A stretch of 64,000 nucleotides of DNA from Paenibacillus pabuli (GCF_023101145.1 NZ_CP073714.1:4092001-4156000), one strand, 5' to 3'. Positions 24,974 through 33,726 are shown, counted from the first letter of the stretch. Made by a program: numbers and translations. The notes: a model not told the origin generated them from the sequence alone.

Positions 24974-26407
24974 TTATTTCTCGCCTTTTTCTAACGTAAA
25001 CAGCGTATGCTCGCCTATATTTTGATCAAGCAGCTTCAATGGCTCCTGCTTCAAAAAGTGATTAAAGAAATCCAGCGTGTATGCATTGATAATCGGATAT
25101 GATTTCTTCAAATTTATTCCTCCCATCCACTCAAATAATGGCGAGGTCAGGTACAGATCGGAGAAACCCATATGCGACATATTACGCAGTGTTAGCCAGT
25201 AATTTCCGCCATCTGTAATATGATCATATCGTTTGAACAAATCTGTCAAAGAGGCAGTGAGTGCAGGATCTTGAATATATTGCTCAAAATATCTGGATTG
25301 ATCCGCACTCATCATAAGAAACGGTTTATTGAAGCCCCCCTCAGGCACTCGCAGCTTTCCATAAAGCACGCCATCCATATTCAAAGCTGCCTTAATTCGA
25401 TCATCAGACATTAACATTTGTGTACTTGTTGCCCCGCCAAAGGAATGTCCAAACATTCCGATACGCTGCAAATCCATTCGGCCTGTAAAACGATGATCGG
25501 GATCATGAGCATCCAGTTTTTCCACCTGATCTAAAACAAAGTTGACATCCTCTAGCCATATCTCATTCGTTTGATCCATCATCTCGACCTTCCCATCCAG
25601 ACCTGGAGTAAAATAAACAACCGTACCGTCGGAAAATGAGGAAACCGTACTGTTATAGGTGTGGTCAATACCTACGACAATATAGCCGTGACTAGCAATT
25701 TCCTCGATTTGGAATGTATTCTGATTTTTATGGCCATTAAAGCCATGTGAAAAAATTAAGACAGGGTAAGAGGCTTCCTGATCTGAAATGTCCACATTTT
25801 CAAGTGAGTGTGTTTTCACATAACGTATACTGTTAAATAACTGCTTTGGCATACTTAAAAGTCGCTGATAGCCTTCTGCCAATAATGCCCCGTCTTGTAC
25901 GTATGGGCTTATATTCCCCTTTGAATCCTTCTTAGCTGGGTACCAAATCTGTATCTTAAGCTTACGTTTGTCACCAGCTTTTGCAGTATAAGTTTCCTCT
26001 CTTGTCTCATCTGTCCATTCATAGGATGTGGTTCCTACCTTATAAATTCCTGTTGGCTCGGAAAAAGTAAAAACCGGCAGTAATACTGGCAGCACTACAG
26101 CTGCAAAAGCATAAATGACAGCTGCCATTATTCCAATCATCAATTTAATTAAACTTGGTGAAGCGTTTTTTTGCTGTTTAGACCATGGGAGTCTAGCTCG
26201 CACAAGGATATAAAGCGGTACAACAGCTAGGGCGTAAGCCGGAATGAGCTGCCAACGCATGCCTTCCAGTATTCCTTGCAGAAGAATGAAAATAACCGAT
26301 ATGCCAAGGCTAATCATTAAGCCTCGCTCTTTTTTCTCTTTTCCAACCAAAATCCATCCCAAAACCCCAATGTTCCAGAGGATGACGATAGCCTCCAGAT
26401 TTCTCAT
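24974..26407 (-). CDS. Membrane-anchored alpha/beta hydrolase (PAF-acetylhydrolase-like)
   Basis: 477 residues. Five or so hydrophobic helices in the first ~125 residues, then an extracytoplasmic or cytosolic lipase-like domain: oxyanion region PVLIFSHGFNGHKNQNT, nucleophile elbow IGMFGHSFGGATS (Ser ~330), catalytic-His region RNMSHMGFSDL. This matches the platelet-activating-factor acetylhydrolase type hydrolases of Bacillales. GGAG 8 bases before ATG. Its promoter (26452-26482) has the operator of the large MerR regulator encoded convergently downstream, so expression is probably induced by that regulator's ligand. Confidence 0.85.
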   Translation of the reverse strand: MRNLEAIVILWNIGVLGWILVGKEKKERGLMISLGISVIFILLQGILEGMRWQLIPAYALAVVPLYILVRARLPWSKQQKNASPSLIKLMIGIMAAVIYAFAAVVLPVLLPVFTFSEPTGIYKVGTTSYEWTDETREETYTAKAGDKRKLKIQIWYPAKKDSKGNISPYVQDGALLAEGYQRLLSMPKQLFNSIRYVKTHSLENVDISDQEASYPVLIFSHGFNGHKNQNTFQIEEIASHGYIVVGIDHTYNSTVSSFSDGTVVYFTPGLDGKVEMMDQTNEIWLEDVNFVLDQVEKLDAHDPDHRFTGRMDLQRIGMFGHSFGGATSTQMLMSDDRIKAALNMDGVLYGKLRVPEGGFNKPFLMMSADQSRYFEQYIQDPALTASLTDLFKRYDHITDGGNYWLTLRNMSHMGFSDLYLTSPLFEWMGGINLKKSYPIINAYTLDFFNHFLKQEPLKLLDQNIGEHTLFTLEKGEK

Positions 26408-26451
26408 ATACCCAGCTCCTTTGTCGTATTGCGACTAACTACTTAAGAGCA

Positions 26452-26482
26452 AGTATATGGTCTCCAGTAAAGGGAGACTCAA
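26452..26482 (-). promoter_or_regulatory. MerR-type promoter of the hydrolase gene
   Basis: Minus strand: -35 TTGAGT (26477-26482), 19-bp spacer CTCCCTTTACTGGAGACCA, -10 TATACT (26452-26457). Third copy of the TTGAGTCTCCC...GGAGA motif within 2.8 kb. Confidence 0.85.
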
Positions 26483-26513
26483 CCCCTGTTTTGAGCGATT
26501 CCTCAGGCTATCC

Positions 26514-26897
26514 TTAAAAGGTATAAGCAGAATCATACTGAACTCGCGCCTCTACAACTTGAGTGTAATGTTCTCTCCCCCACTGCCTTAACTCTTTCAT
26601 CGGCTGAAGCAAGGTTTTCCCTAATGTTGTTAGTGAATATTCGACAATTAAAGGTACTGTAGGCGTAATGTGTCGTTGAACCAAACCATCACGCTCCAAC
26701 TTGCGTACCGTCTGGGTAAGCATTTTTTTAGATATTCCCTCAACCCTACGTAACATTTCTCCATATCTGATTTTACCGTTTTCCATGGCATATATAACAA
26801 GTGCACTCCACTTGCTAGAGATGATATCAAGAACTTTGCTATAGCCGCAGTTGGATAACGAAATATCAGATTGTTTAGTTTTTGCTGAATGTGCCAA
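26514..26897 (-). CDS. HxlR-family transcriptional regulator
   Basis: 127 residues, winged helix of HxlR/MarR-like type: CGYSKVLDIISSKWSALVIY near 17-36, then YGEMLRRVEGISKKMLTQTV and RKLERDGLVQRHITPTVPLI-VEYSLTTLG. The conserved N-terminal Cys17, used for thiol or aldehyde sensing in some HxlR members, is present. Divergent from the lactonase-like gene with a CACTTTAAAGTG palindrome between them, its likely operator. TTTGGCACATTCAGC start region; ATG at 26897. Confidence 0.9.
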   Translation of the reverse strand: MAHSAKTKQSDISLSNCGYSKVLDIISSKWSALVIYAMENGKIRYGEMLRRVEGISKKMLTQTVRKLERDGLVQRHITPTVPLIVEYSLTTLGKTLLQPMKELRQWGREHYTQVVEARVQYDSAYTF

Positions 26898-26933
26898 ACC
26901 GTTCCCCTCCTATGCACGCTGAAGTTCCCAGGA

Positions 26934-26945
26934 CACTTTAAAGTG
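26934..26945. promoter_or_regulatory. Candidate HxlR operator
   Basis: Perfect 12-bp palindrome CACTTTAAAGTG (26934-26945), extended by GG/CC flanks, 37 bases upstream of the hxlR start and 90 bases upstream of the lactonase start. Confidence 0.6.
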
Positions 26946-27034
26946 CCTACTTATATCATTTTATTTTTTGGATTACTGTATGTCTATACCAGGGGTTGCC
27001 CTGTACTATATTCCTTTGAAGGCAGGTAAATAAC

Positions 27035-27883
27035 ATGACAAACATAATTAAAAAGCGTCCCAAGTTATATGTATTGGATAACGGTCGAATGAGCATGGAT
27101 AAAAACTGGATCATCTCCATGCATAATCCAGCAACCATTAATAATCCGAATGCCCAGACACAATTTGTTGAATTTCCAATTTATACAGTGTTGATTGATC
27201 ATCCTGAGGGAAAAATTTTGTTTGATACTGCTTGCAACCCCAACTCCATGGGTCCTCAAGGGCGCTGGGCGCAGTCAACCCAACTGTCGTCTCCGTGGGT
27301 AGCCAGCGAGGAATGTTACCTGCATAATCGTCTTGAGCAGCTAAGGGTTAGACCTGAGGAAATCAAGTATGTCGTTGCCTCCCACTTGCATCTGGACCAT
27401 GCAGGATGCCTCGAACTGTTCACGAATGCGACTATTATCGTGCATGAGGATGAGTTTAATGGAGCGCTTCAGACCTACGCCCGCAATGAAAAAGAAGGAG
27501 CCTATGTGTGGGCTGATATTGATGCATGGATCAAGAACCAGCTGCAATGGAAAACAATCAAACCGGGAGAAGACAGTCTGGAATTGGTGGATGGTATCAA
27601 AATCTTGAATTTCGGAAGCGGTCATGCTTGGGGAATGTTAGGCCTCCAGATCGATATGCCAGAAACCGGCGGAATCATTTTAGCTTCCGATGCCATTTAT
27701 TCTGCGGAAAGCTTTGGTCCTCCGGTCAAGCCACCTGGTATAATCTACGATCTGATCGGTTACCGGAACACCGTGGAGAAAATTCGCACTCTGGCCGCTC
27801 GCACGAATTCCCAAGTCTGGTTCGGGCATGATGCGGATCAATTCAGCAACTTGAGAAAATCTACTGAAGGATATTATGAATAA
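27035..27883 (+). CDS. N-acyl homoserine lactonase-family metallo-beta-lactamase
   Basis: 282 residues. Metal site SHLHLDHAG with His117, His119, Asp121, His122; further ligands in LNFGSGHAWGML, ILASDAIYSA and WFGHDADQF. The overall layout (TVLIDHPEGKILFDTACNPN, PPGIIYDLIGY) matches AttM/AiiA-type lactonases that open the homoserine lactone ring and quench quorum sensing, but related enzymes hydrolyse other lactones. ATG with GGCAGGTAAATAAC upstream. It is controlled, in all likelihood, by the divergent HxlR regulator. Confidence 0.88.
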   Translation: MTNIIKKRPKLYVLDNGRMSMDKNWIISMHNPATINNPNAQTQFVEFPIYTVLIDHPEGKILFDTACNPNSMGPQGRWAQSTQLSSPWVASEECYLHNRLEQLRVRPEEIKYVVASHLHLDHAGCLELFTNATIIVHEDEFNGALQTYARNEKEGAYVWADIDAWIKNQLQWKTIKPGEDSLELVDGIKILNFGSGHAWGMLGLQIDMPETGGIILASDAIYSAESFGPPVKPPGIIYDLIGYRNTVEKIRTLAARTNSQVWFGHDADQFSNLRKSTEGYYE

Positions 27884-28154
27884 CTCAACCTGGAAACGAT
27901 TACTATTTTCACGCTGCTAAAAAAACCAGAGGAATGCAATATACCTGAATCGTCGGGAACGTGGCGAATGGGCGATACTATGATCACTCTGGTTTGTTAG
28001 TCCGAGTGAGGAGCTTAATAAGTCTCAATATGGATGCCGCAGTCTAAGATATTATTTTCCCAGTCCAAGACTGCGGCTGATTTTATATTGAAGTGATCTT
28101 TCAAGGAGAATTGTTGGAAAACACCAAAAACTCCTCTGGCTTAACGAGAAGAAA
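27884..28154. terminator. Intergenic region with two hairpins
   Basis: A long-range pair AAACCAGAG / CTCTGGTTT (about 27921-27997) and a compact terminator GCCGCAGTCT 28036-28045 / AGACTGCGGC 28068-28077 followed by TGATTTTAT, on the plus strand. They end the lactonase transcript. No gene seen. Confidence 0.65.
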
Positions 28155-28682
28155 TCAACTCCTTTTTAAAATACCCAAATATGCACTCCAGGGTCCAACA
28201 TCAGTCCTGTATCTCTCTGCCATGACCCTAACAATTTGCGCAATATGTGTAAAATCATGAACGACCCATGCAGAGAGCAGCTCCCTCAACTTAACGATGC
28301 CGAATTCCGGATGCATGCCAGTCTTCTCCAGATTAGGATTAGAATAAATGATATCCTTGAGTGTGGAGATATTCTTCATTCTGATGCTGCTAAACTCTTG
28401 TAGTGCCTCTTCAACAGTTCTTTCAGAAATTTCCTTCAAGTGGGAGAAACGGTCGAATGCAGGAATCAGATTATTTTCCCCTTCAAGTAGAATGGATTCC
28501 ACTCGCGGAATCCAGTTATGCTTCTCCGCTTCAATGAGATGTTCAACCACTTCGTGAGCATTCCAGGTTCCTTCACCTTCATTGCTTTGTATCCACCCTT
28601 CAGACAGACCTGTTAAGAAACTCTCCAGAGTTTGCGGCGTGCGCTCCAAAATTTCAATAGCTTCATTTAACTGAAAATTCAT
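28155..28682 (-). CDS. DinB-family protein
   Basis: 175 residues from ATG 28682 (AGGAG, 8 bases). Four-helix DinB/YfiT bundle: FLTGLSEGWIQSNEGEGTWN, first metal His in AHEVVEHLIEAEKHN, and the His pair in VVHDFTHIAQIVRVMAERY near 150. Such proteins are metal-dependent thiol transferases (bacillithiol S-transferase type) or uncharacterised stress proteins. LFDs flanking: monocistronic, no neighbour on the same strand within 300 bases. Confidence 0.87.
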   Translation of the reverse strand: MNFQLNEAIEILERTPQTLESFLTGLSEGWIQSNEGEGTWNAHEVVEHLIEAEKHNWIPRVESILLEGENNLIPAFDRFSHLKEISERTVEEALQEFSSIRMKNISTLKDIIYSNPNLEKTGMHPEFGIVKLRELLSAWVVHDFTHIAQIVRVMAERYRTDVGPWSAYLGILKRS

Positions 28683-28904
28683 TTGAATACTCCTCTCTAT
28701 CATAAATAATACATCGATGATTTCTTTGCTGCGCCACTTACTTTTTATGCTTTACAGGAGTCTCAAACAAAATCTTATAAAACTGCTGTATGAAGCCCTC
28801 ATAGGGATTCTGCTAATAAGTTTCTTTCTTGAGCATTCGCCCCTGTTCCTGCTTGTCAGCAGCATTTTCTTTAAAATAAATTTCATTCAAACATGACATC
28901 GCAC

Positions 28905-28983
28905 GAACTTGTGACGATAACACGCAAAAATCCGCTAAATAGCGGCATCAACGGTAGTATGGTCTTGTCCCTTAACAAGTTTT
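28905..28983 (-). repeat. Dispersed hairpin element, copy 6
   Basis: CGCAAAAATCCGCTAaatAGCGGCATCAACGG core (stem CCGCTA/TAGCGG, sequence partly different from other copies but still paired) and GGTCTTGTCCCTTAACAAG. It ends 12 bases before the stop of the minus-strand membrane gene at 28995. Confidence 0.8.
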
Positions 28984-28994
28984 TTGAAGGAATT

Positions 28995-29387
28995 TCAGGT
29001 TGATCTTCCTTTAAACCAAGTCTTCGACTCTTGGGAGCGCAGTTTCCAGATGACAAGCACAGGAAGAATAACACCGATGATGAATCCTACGTTTTGCCAG
29101 ACCGCGAATTCAATCAAGCGCAGTCCAATCATGGCAACAGATAATGTGATTACAGCTGTTCGACTGGTGGCTGACGGGGAATTTAATAGAAAACCGACAT
29201 ACGCTGCAGCTAGCCCTACAACGATCATGGCAATACAAAGCCATTTCTTCAGAAAATCTAAACTGTTGATGGAGTAGATCCCATTAATGATGTTAACAAA
29301 TGCAGCAAGGTACATCAGCATCTGGATTAGTCGAATGACAGCAGGCCGATGAGAGTCGATTCGCTTAGTATTATTCATTATATTCAA
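28995..29387 (-). CDS. Four-helix integral membrane protein, unknown function
   Basis: 130 residues with four hydrophobic segments (LIQMLMYLAAFVNIINGIYS, WLCIAMIVVGLAAAYVGFLL, AVITLSVAMIGLRLIEFAVW, VGFIIGVILPVLVIWKL). No motif recognised. Either TTG 29387 (GGAG close by) or ATG 29378 could start it. Monocistronic; terminated by dispersed element copy 6. Confidence 0.7.
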   Translation of the reverse strand: MNIMNNTKRIDSHRPAVIRLIQMLMYLAAFVNIINGIYSINSLDFLKKWLCIAMIVVGLAAAYVGFLLNSPSATSRTAVITLSVAMIGLRLIEFAVWQNVGFIIGVILPVLVIWKLRSQESKTWFKGRST

Positions 29388-29547
29388 GTACTCCTTATCT
29401 TAATATTCAGAGCTTCTTGTCGTATCATTATTCTCATAATATGATTTGCATATTGCCGAGGAAAATACTCGATACAGCAACCATGATATTTTCAAAAAAA
29501 TATGAATTGAAAGCTTCAGCATTTGATCAGCTAAAAGGATATAGAAA

Positions 29548-29587
29548 CAGCGGCATTGCAGGACACAAATATCCTAGAATGCCGCTG
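29548..29587. terminator. Large imperfect hairpin
   Basis: CAGCGGCATT 29548-29557 / AATGCCGCTG 29578-29587 with an inner AGGA/TCCT pair. It lies between two minus-strand genes (downstream of the USP gene) and is probably a terminator, although the T-tract is weak. Confidence 0.5.
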
Positions 29588-29636
29588 TACGTTGCCCGTT
29601 AGTATATCAATGCATCATCTCTGCAGTACCGAGGAG

Positions 29637-30068
29637 TTAATGTACAATGAGGACAGGGCAACTTGATAGCTGTGAAACCTTGTGGCTGACACTTCCAAGC
29701 ATTATTTCTTTTATGCCGCTTAGCCCACGGCTTCCGATAATAATAAGTTGCTGCTTAGTATCCCTTGCATATTTTAATATTTCATGTGCAGGATTTCCCT
29801 TAAGATGAACTGTTTTCGGGTTAATCCCTGCAGATTCTAATTTGGATTTGGCTTGTTGTAATTGTTCCAAACTCGCTTTCTCCATTTCGTTCAATATTTC
29901 TTCCAAGAAATTCTCTGGTACATATGTCATGCCATTCGATACATATTCCTGGCTGACATGAATCAAGGTAACTTGAGTTGGTTTGTTTCGGGCTATTTCA
30001 ACGGTTGCATCAAGAATTTTGTTCGTTATTTCAGCTTGATCAATGGCCACTATAATGTTTTCAAACAT
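29637..30068 (-). CDS. Universal stress protein (UspA family)
   Basis: 143 residues from ATG 30068. Adenine-binding N-terminus IIVAIDQAEITNKILDATVE and the ATP signature G-x2-G-x9-GS: IIIGSRGLSGIKEIMLGSVS, then SSCPVLIVH. So it belongs to the ATP-binding USP branch. Its ATG overlaps the stop of the MFS gene (ATGTTTGA), with AAGGATGATAACT as ribosome binding site, so the two are translationally coupled. Confidence 0.93.
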   Translation of the reverse strand: MFENIIVAIDQAEITNKILDATVEIARNKPTQVTLIHVSQEYVSNGMTYVPENFLEEILNEMEKASLEQLQQAKSKLESAGINPKTVHLKGNPAHEILKYARDTKQQLIIIGSRGLSGIKEIMLGSVSHKVSQLSSCPVLIVH

Positions 30069-31305
30069 AGTTATCATCCTTTCCGTGCAGCTCGTAACGA
30101 TATCGGTTACCTACAAAACGGTTTCTTGCTGCTCCTATACCAACTAAAAAGAGTAAGATCGAAACGCCAAGCAGAATGAAAAGTGGCACGTTCCAACTAT
30201 TTGTCGCATCATGAAGATATCCTATAAGGGCAGGACCGATGGCGGCAAGAAGATATCCGATCGATTGCGCCATGCCAGAGAGTTCCGCTGCTTGGTGCGC
30301 ATTCTCAGTACGTAACCCGAAAAACATCATGGCCAAACTAAAGGCGAAGCCTCCACCAATGCCGAGTACTATGATCCACAACAGAATGACATCGGTGCTT
30401 CCGTAAAGAAGTCCGAGCGTCCCCGTCAAAAGCAAAATGGTTGTGATGACCACTAACAAACGTTGGCTAGACATGCGCCCTGCAATAACGGGGACAATAA
30501 AAGTAAAGGGAAGCATAGCTAACTGCATGATCGAGAGGTACCATCCAGATTGGCTGGAGTCAATTCCTTGCTGCTTTAAAATTTCAGGCAACCATGCGAT
30601 CAACACATAGAAAACCATAGACTGTATGCCCATAAACATGGTTACTTGCCAGGCAAGCGGGGAACGCCAAACATTCACATCGTTGCTGGACATCTGCTGA
30701 CTCGTCGTGGCTGTTTGTTTCGTTTGTTTTCTTACTTGGGGTAACCAACAGAGGATCGATACAAAGCTCAGTATCCCCCATATCCCCATTGCGCCCTGCC
30801 ATTTTAGCCCTGCGTTCACGGCTAGCGGTACACTGATTCCCGATGCGATGGCTCCACATAAATTCATTGAAATGGAGTAAACTCCTGTCATGGAGCCAAT
30901 TTTATCTGGGAAATCCCGTTTAATTATACTGGGCAATAATACATTACAAATGGCAATTGCGAATCCAAGAACTGTTGTCCCAATAAACAGATTAACTGCG
31001 CCAGATAAAGATCGTATTACAATACCAACAGTCAGAAAGATGAGGGCAAACAAAATGATACGCTCAACCCCATATCTTCGTCCTAGTTTCGGTACTAGAG
31101 GTGATAATAAAGCAAAGGCAAGCAAGGGTACCGTTGTGATCAGGCCTGCTAATGTATTTGAAATATGAACGTCATCCCTTATAAGGCTCACTAAAGGACC
31201 AACTGAGGTTAAGGGAGTACGTAAATTAGCTGCAATAACAATAATGCCGAGAATGATCAGCCCTATAGAGGATGGCATGAATTTTTTATTTTGTTTTGTC
31301 GACAT
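30061..31305 (-). CDS. MFS transporter, CynX/NimT-like
   Basis: 414 residues from ATG 31305 (GAAGGAGAG upstream), 12 membrane helices. IVIAANLRTPLTSVGPLVSL at the first helix and SGMAQSIGYLLAAIGPALIG in the second half are typical of the CynX/NimT (cyanate/2-nitroimidazole) subfamily. Together with the XRE-cupin regulator upstream and the coupled USP gene downstream it forms a three-gene minus-strand group. The exported compound is unknown. Confidence 0.88.
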   Translation of the reverse strand: MSTKQNKKFMPSSIGLIILGIIVIAANLRTPLTSVGPLVSLIRDDVHISNTLAGLITTVPLLAFALLSPLVPKLGRRYGVERIILFALIFLTVGIVIRSLSGAVNLFIGTTVLGFAIAICNVLLPSIIKRDFPDKIGSMTGVYSISMNLCGAIASGISVPLAVNAGLKWQGAMGIWGILSFVSILCWLPQVRKQTKQTATTSQQMSSNDVNVWRSPLAWQVTMFMGIQSMVFYVLIAWLPEILKQQGIDSSQSGWYLSIMQLAMLPFTFIVPVIAGRMSSQRLLVVITTILLLTGTLGLLYGSTDVILLWIIVLGIGGGFAFSLAMMFFGLRTENAHQAAELSGMAQSIGYLLAAIGPALIGYLHDATNSWNVPLFILLGVSILLFLVGIGAARNRFVGNRYRYELHGKDDNYV

Positions 31306-31391
31306 TTTTTCTCTCCTTCCCGAATTCATTCGTATTGTTTGTTTCCTGCTGATTGAAGAAAAAATGCAATAACATCCGCGCGGACAACAAA

Positions 31392-31440
31392 AGTATATTA
31401 TAATATATTATAATTAACAAGAAATAATTTATAATATACT
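31392..31440 (-). promoter_or_regulatory. Inverted-repeat operator/promoter of the MFS-usp unit
   Basis: Perfect 12-bp inverted repeat AGTATATTATAA 31392-31403 / TTATAATATACT 31429-31440 in an AT-only tract. A related half-site TAGTATATTGTTTAT lies before the XRE-cupin gene (~32126-32140). This suggests the XRE-cupin protein controls both units. Confidence 0.55.
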
Positions 31441-31459
31441 ATTTTTATCTAAACAACAA

Positions 31460-31502
31460 AAATACAACTCTGAATTCACGCCATGAATTCGGAGTTGTAT
31501 TT
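31460..31502 (-). terminator. Terminator of the XRE-cupin gene
   Basis: 18-bp stem 31460-31477 / 31485-31502 with one G-T wobble, loop ACGCCAT; A/T-rich outer part gives a U-tail on either strand. It lies 23 bases after the regulator stop. Confidence 0.8.
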
Positions 31503-31524
31503 AATAAGTAGAAATGATTGACTT

Positions 31525-32091
31525 TTAGAAACCATATTTTAAGGATATATGGAGCACTGTTTCACTTTCCGTATGGTTGGTATAAGAGTGAGGACAATCT
31601 GCACGAAAACTGATCGTATCATATTGATTCAATGTGTAAATCTCTCCATTAACTTGAATTTCAATGGAGCCAGTCATTACTGTCGCAATTTCAGTTGTAT
31701 TTACATGATGACCTTCGGGATGATACGAGCTATTCGGCTGTAAGTAAGCCCTACACATTTCAATGTCGTTGCTTGCGTTTTTAAAAACGGGTTCAATGGT
31801 CCAATTTTTTTGATCATTAGAAAACCGCAGTCCCTCCCCTGCTCGATACAAATTCACAGAATCTTCTGATTTGAACAAAGCAAATAGGGGTAAAGATATG
31901 CCTTTTGAAATTTTCCATATAATCGCCACAGTTGGATTTGTTTCGCCGCGTTCGATATTCCCAAGAGTAAGTTTGCTTACGCCCGTTATTTCCGCTAAGT
32001 CGTCTAAGCTCATATTTTTTTCTTTTCTGTACTTTTTCAAGGCACTGCCCATTTGTAAAACAATTTGTTTTGATTCATTGACTTCATCCAT
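31525..32091 (-). CDS. XRE-family regulator with cupin domain
   Basis: 188 residues: HTH (LKKYRKEKNMSLDDLAEITG, SKLTLGNIERGETNPTVAII) at ~17-65, cupin barrel at ~115-185 with GHHVNTTEIATVMTG and the C-terminal PHSYTNHTESET. Cupin-type XRE regulators sense small molecules and typically control an adjacent transporter or catabolic gene; here it is followed by the CynX-like MFS gene. GAGGTGAATATGAA before the ATG. Likely autoregulated through the AT-rich half-site upstream. Confidence 0.9.
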   Translation of the reverse strand: MDEVNESKQIVLQMGSALKKYRKEKNMSLDDLAEITGVSKLTLGNIERGETNPTVAIIWKISKGISLPLFALFKSEDSVNLYRAGEGLRFSNDQKNWTIEPVFKNASNDIEMCRAYLQPNSSYHPEGHHVNTTEIATVMTGSIEIQVNGEIYTLNQYDTISFRADCPHSYTNHTESETVLHISLKYGF

Positions 32092-32139
32092 TTCATATTC
32101 ACCTCAACAATAAACTGTTATAGCTAGTATATTGTTTAT

Positions 32140-32454
32140 CTAGATTCTTTTCCATACGATTAGTATTTGTTCATTCACTAGTAAAAAAAAACGGTTTAAT
32201 AGTGACACAGGAGGCAAAACAAAGTGACTTACCGCAGCTACTGTGAAAGATGCATTAATTCGGCCGCTTTGCTTATACTCTCGATCCGTACGATAGCTAA
32301 AACGCTTCACAAAATATTTGAGTTTTACAACATTATACTTTATGTTTAAAATTATTTTTAATAAAGACGAGGGGTCAAATCCTTTTCCACTGGAAAGTCC
32401 TTTAAAAGAGGTTGTACTGCCGATAAAGTTTATATTCGAAGAATGGTATAAGTT
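32140..32454. other. Intergenic region with a worn repeat core
   Basis: About 32187-32205 an A-run followed by CGGTTTAATAGTGAC resembles the dispersed element core (GCCGCTATAATAGCGAC) but the stem is broken. The rest should hold the promoter of the 2-hydroxyacid dehydrogenase; I see no clear one. Confidence 0.35.
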
Positions 32455-32472
32455 ATGAAAGGTGGTTTAGCA

Positions 32473-33420
32473 ATGAAGATTCTCATTGTTGGTCATTTTA
32501 ACGAGACCTCAAAATCAAATATTGCAGAGTATTTTCCGCAAGACTGGAACGTTGTAATTGTCCCGCCCGGAGAAGAAATGCTGCATCATATTGAAGATTG
32601 CCAGGTACTCATCCCTGAACACATCAAAGTGGATCACAGCCTGCTTTCTATCGCAAAAAATTTAAAATTGGTACAAACAGGTGCAGGATTTGATAATGTC
32701 GATGTCCCTGCCTGCACACAGCTTGGTATTTGGGTGGCCAATGCTGCAGGAGTGAATGCACAGGCAGTGGCCGAGCATGTATTGGCACTGATATTGTCTT
32801 ATTATAAAAACATACCGTTTCTTGATACTTTCATGAAAAACAAGATGGATGAAAATCAATTGGACTATACAGGGAGTGAATTAAAGGACAAAACAATTGG
32901 GATTATCGGGTTGGGCGCTATCGGAAAAAAAGTAGCTGCGTTTTGCAGGGTTTTTGATATGAATGTGCTTGCTTATGCGAGAAATGCTACTGTTCAATCG
33001 GACGGTTTTGTTAAAATGACGGATTTCAATACTCTTGTAAGCACATCGGACATCGTCAGTGTACATATTCCGTTGAACCAGCAAACCAAACAGCTGATTA
33101 ACAAAGCGGTTTTTAAGAAAATGAAGAATACCGCTCTTTTTATCAATACAGCCCGTGGCGGGATTGTCAACGAAAGAGACTTGATTGATGCATTAAAAAA
33201 CGGGGATATTTCAGGCGCATGCCTGGATGTGTTTGAATCTGAACCGCTTCCTATGGACAGTGAGCTCCGGAATCTGGGTAATGTGATACTTACTCCCCAT
33301 ACAGCAGGATTGCCTGATGGTCGGAAATTTCACAAAAAAAGATATGATTTCTTTATAAAGAATATAAAACGTGTAAAAAATGGTGAAGAGCCTGAAAGTA
33401 AGCTCAATCAGATAGTATAG
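32473..33420 (+). CDS. D-2-hydroxyacid dehydrogenase
   Basis: 315 residues from ATG 32473 (GGTGG 7 bases upstream). NAD-binding IGIIGLGAIGKKVA near 140; catalytic Arg in FINTARGGIVNE, Glu in FESEPLP and His in LTPHTAGLP. N-terminal substrate-domain LVQTGAGFDNVDVPACTQLG. It belongs to the hydroxypyruvate reductase/phosphoglycerate dehydrogenase-like family; too short and without an ACT domain to be SerA. Substrate unknown. Monocistronic. Confidence 0.92.
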   Translation: MKILIVGHFNETSKSNIAEYFPQDWNVVIVPPGEEMLHHIEDCQVLIPEHIKVDHSLLSIAKNLKLVQTGAGFDNVDVPACTQLGIWVANAAGVNAQAVAEHVLALILSYYKNIPFLDTFMKNKMDENQLDYTGSELKDKTIGIIGLGAIGKKVAAFCRVFDMNVLAYARNATVQSDGFVKMTDFNTLVSTSDIVSVHIPLNQQTKQLINKAVFKKMKNTALFINTARGGIVNERDLIDALKNGDISGACLDVFESEPLPMDSELRNLGNVILTPHTAGLPDGRKFHKKRYDFFIKNIKRVKNGEEPESKLNQIV

Positions 33421-33424
33421 TTTT

Positions 33425-33475
33425 GGTGCAATAAAAAGGCCGCTGAAATAGCGACTTCAATGGGAATATGTTAGT
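33425..33475 (-). repeat. Dispersed hairpin element, copy 7 (core only)
   Basis: TAAAAAGGCCGCTgaaatAGCGACTTCAATGGGAATATGTT, here broken as short pieces: A-tract, GCCGCT/AGCGAC stem and CAATGGGAATATG. It follows a plus-strand gene directly, so it is one of the few copies not 3' of a minus-strand gene. Confidence 0.7.
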
Positions 33476-33507
33476 GGAGCTGTCTCAAAAGGAATTCCGC
33501 CAAGATT

Positions 33508-33672
33508 CAAGCGCTAACGAACCTACCGCACCTTAAAAGGCAGATCATCAACGGTTGCAAGATTTAACGAACCTCAGTAACGCTATTGCGTCATAAAAGG
33601 GCTTCAAAACCTTAAAAATCAAGTGAATCGACGAAATAACGTCTCTGTGATTCGTTAGATCTTAGCTCTGGG
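33508..33672. repeat. Second repeat type: TAACGAACCTC modules
   Basis: CTAACGAACCTACCGCACCTTA (about 33512) and TAACGAACCTCAGTAACGCT (about 33568) are direct copies; CGAAATAACGTCTCTGTGAT-TCGTTAGATC (33636-33664) is an inverted, diverged copy. So three related modules occur within 160 bases. Short intergenic repeats of this look occur in Paenibacillus genomes (my recollection, not checked). Confidence 0.55.
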
Positions 33673-33726
33673 CAAATGGGAGCGAATAGCGTGTATCAGG
33701 TTCATTAAAACAAGATAACACTAAAA

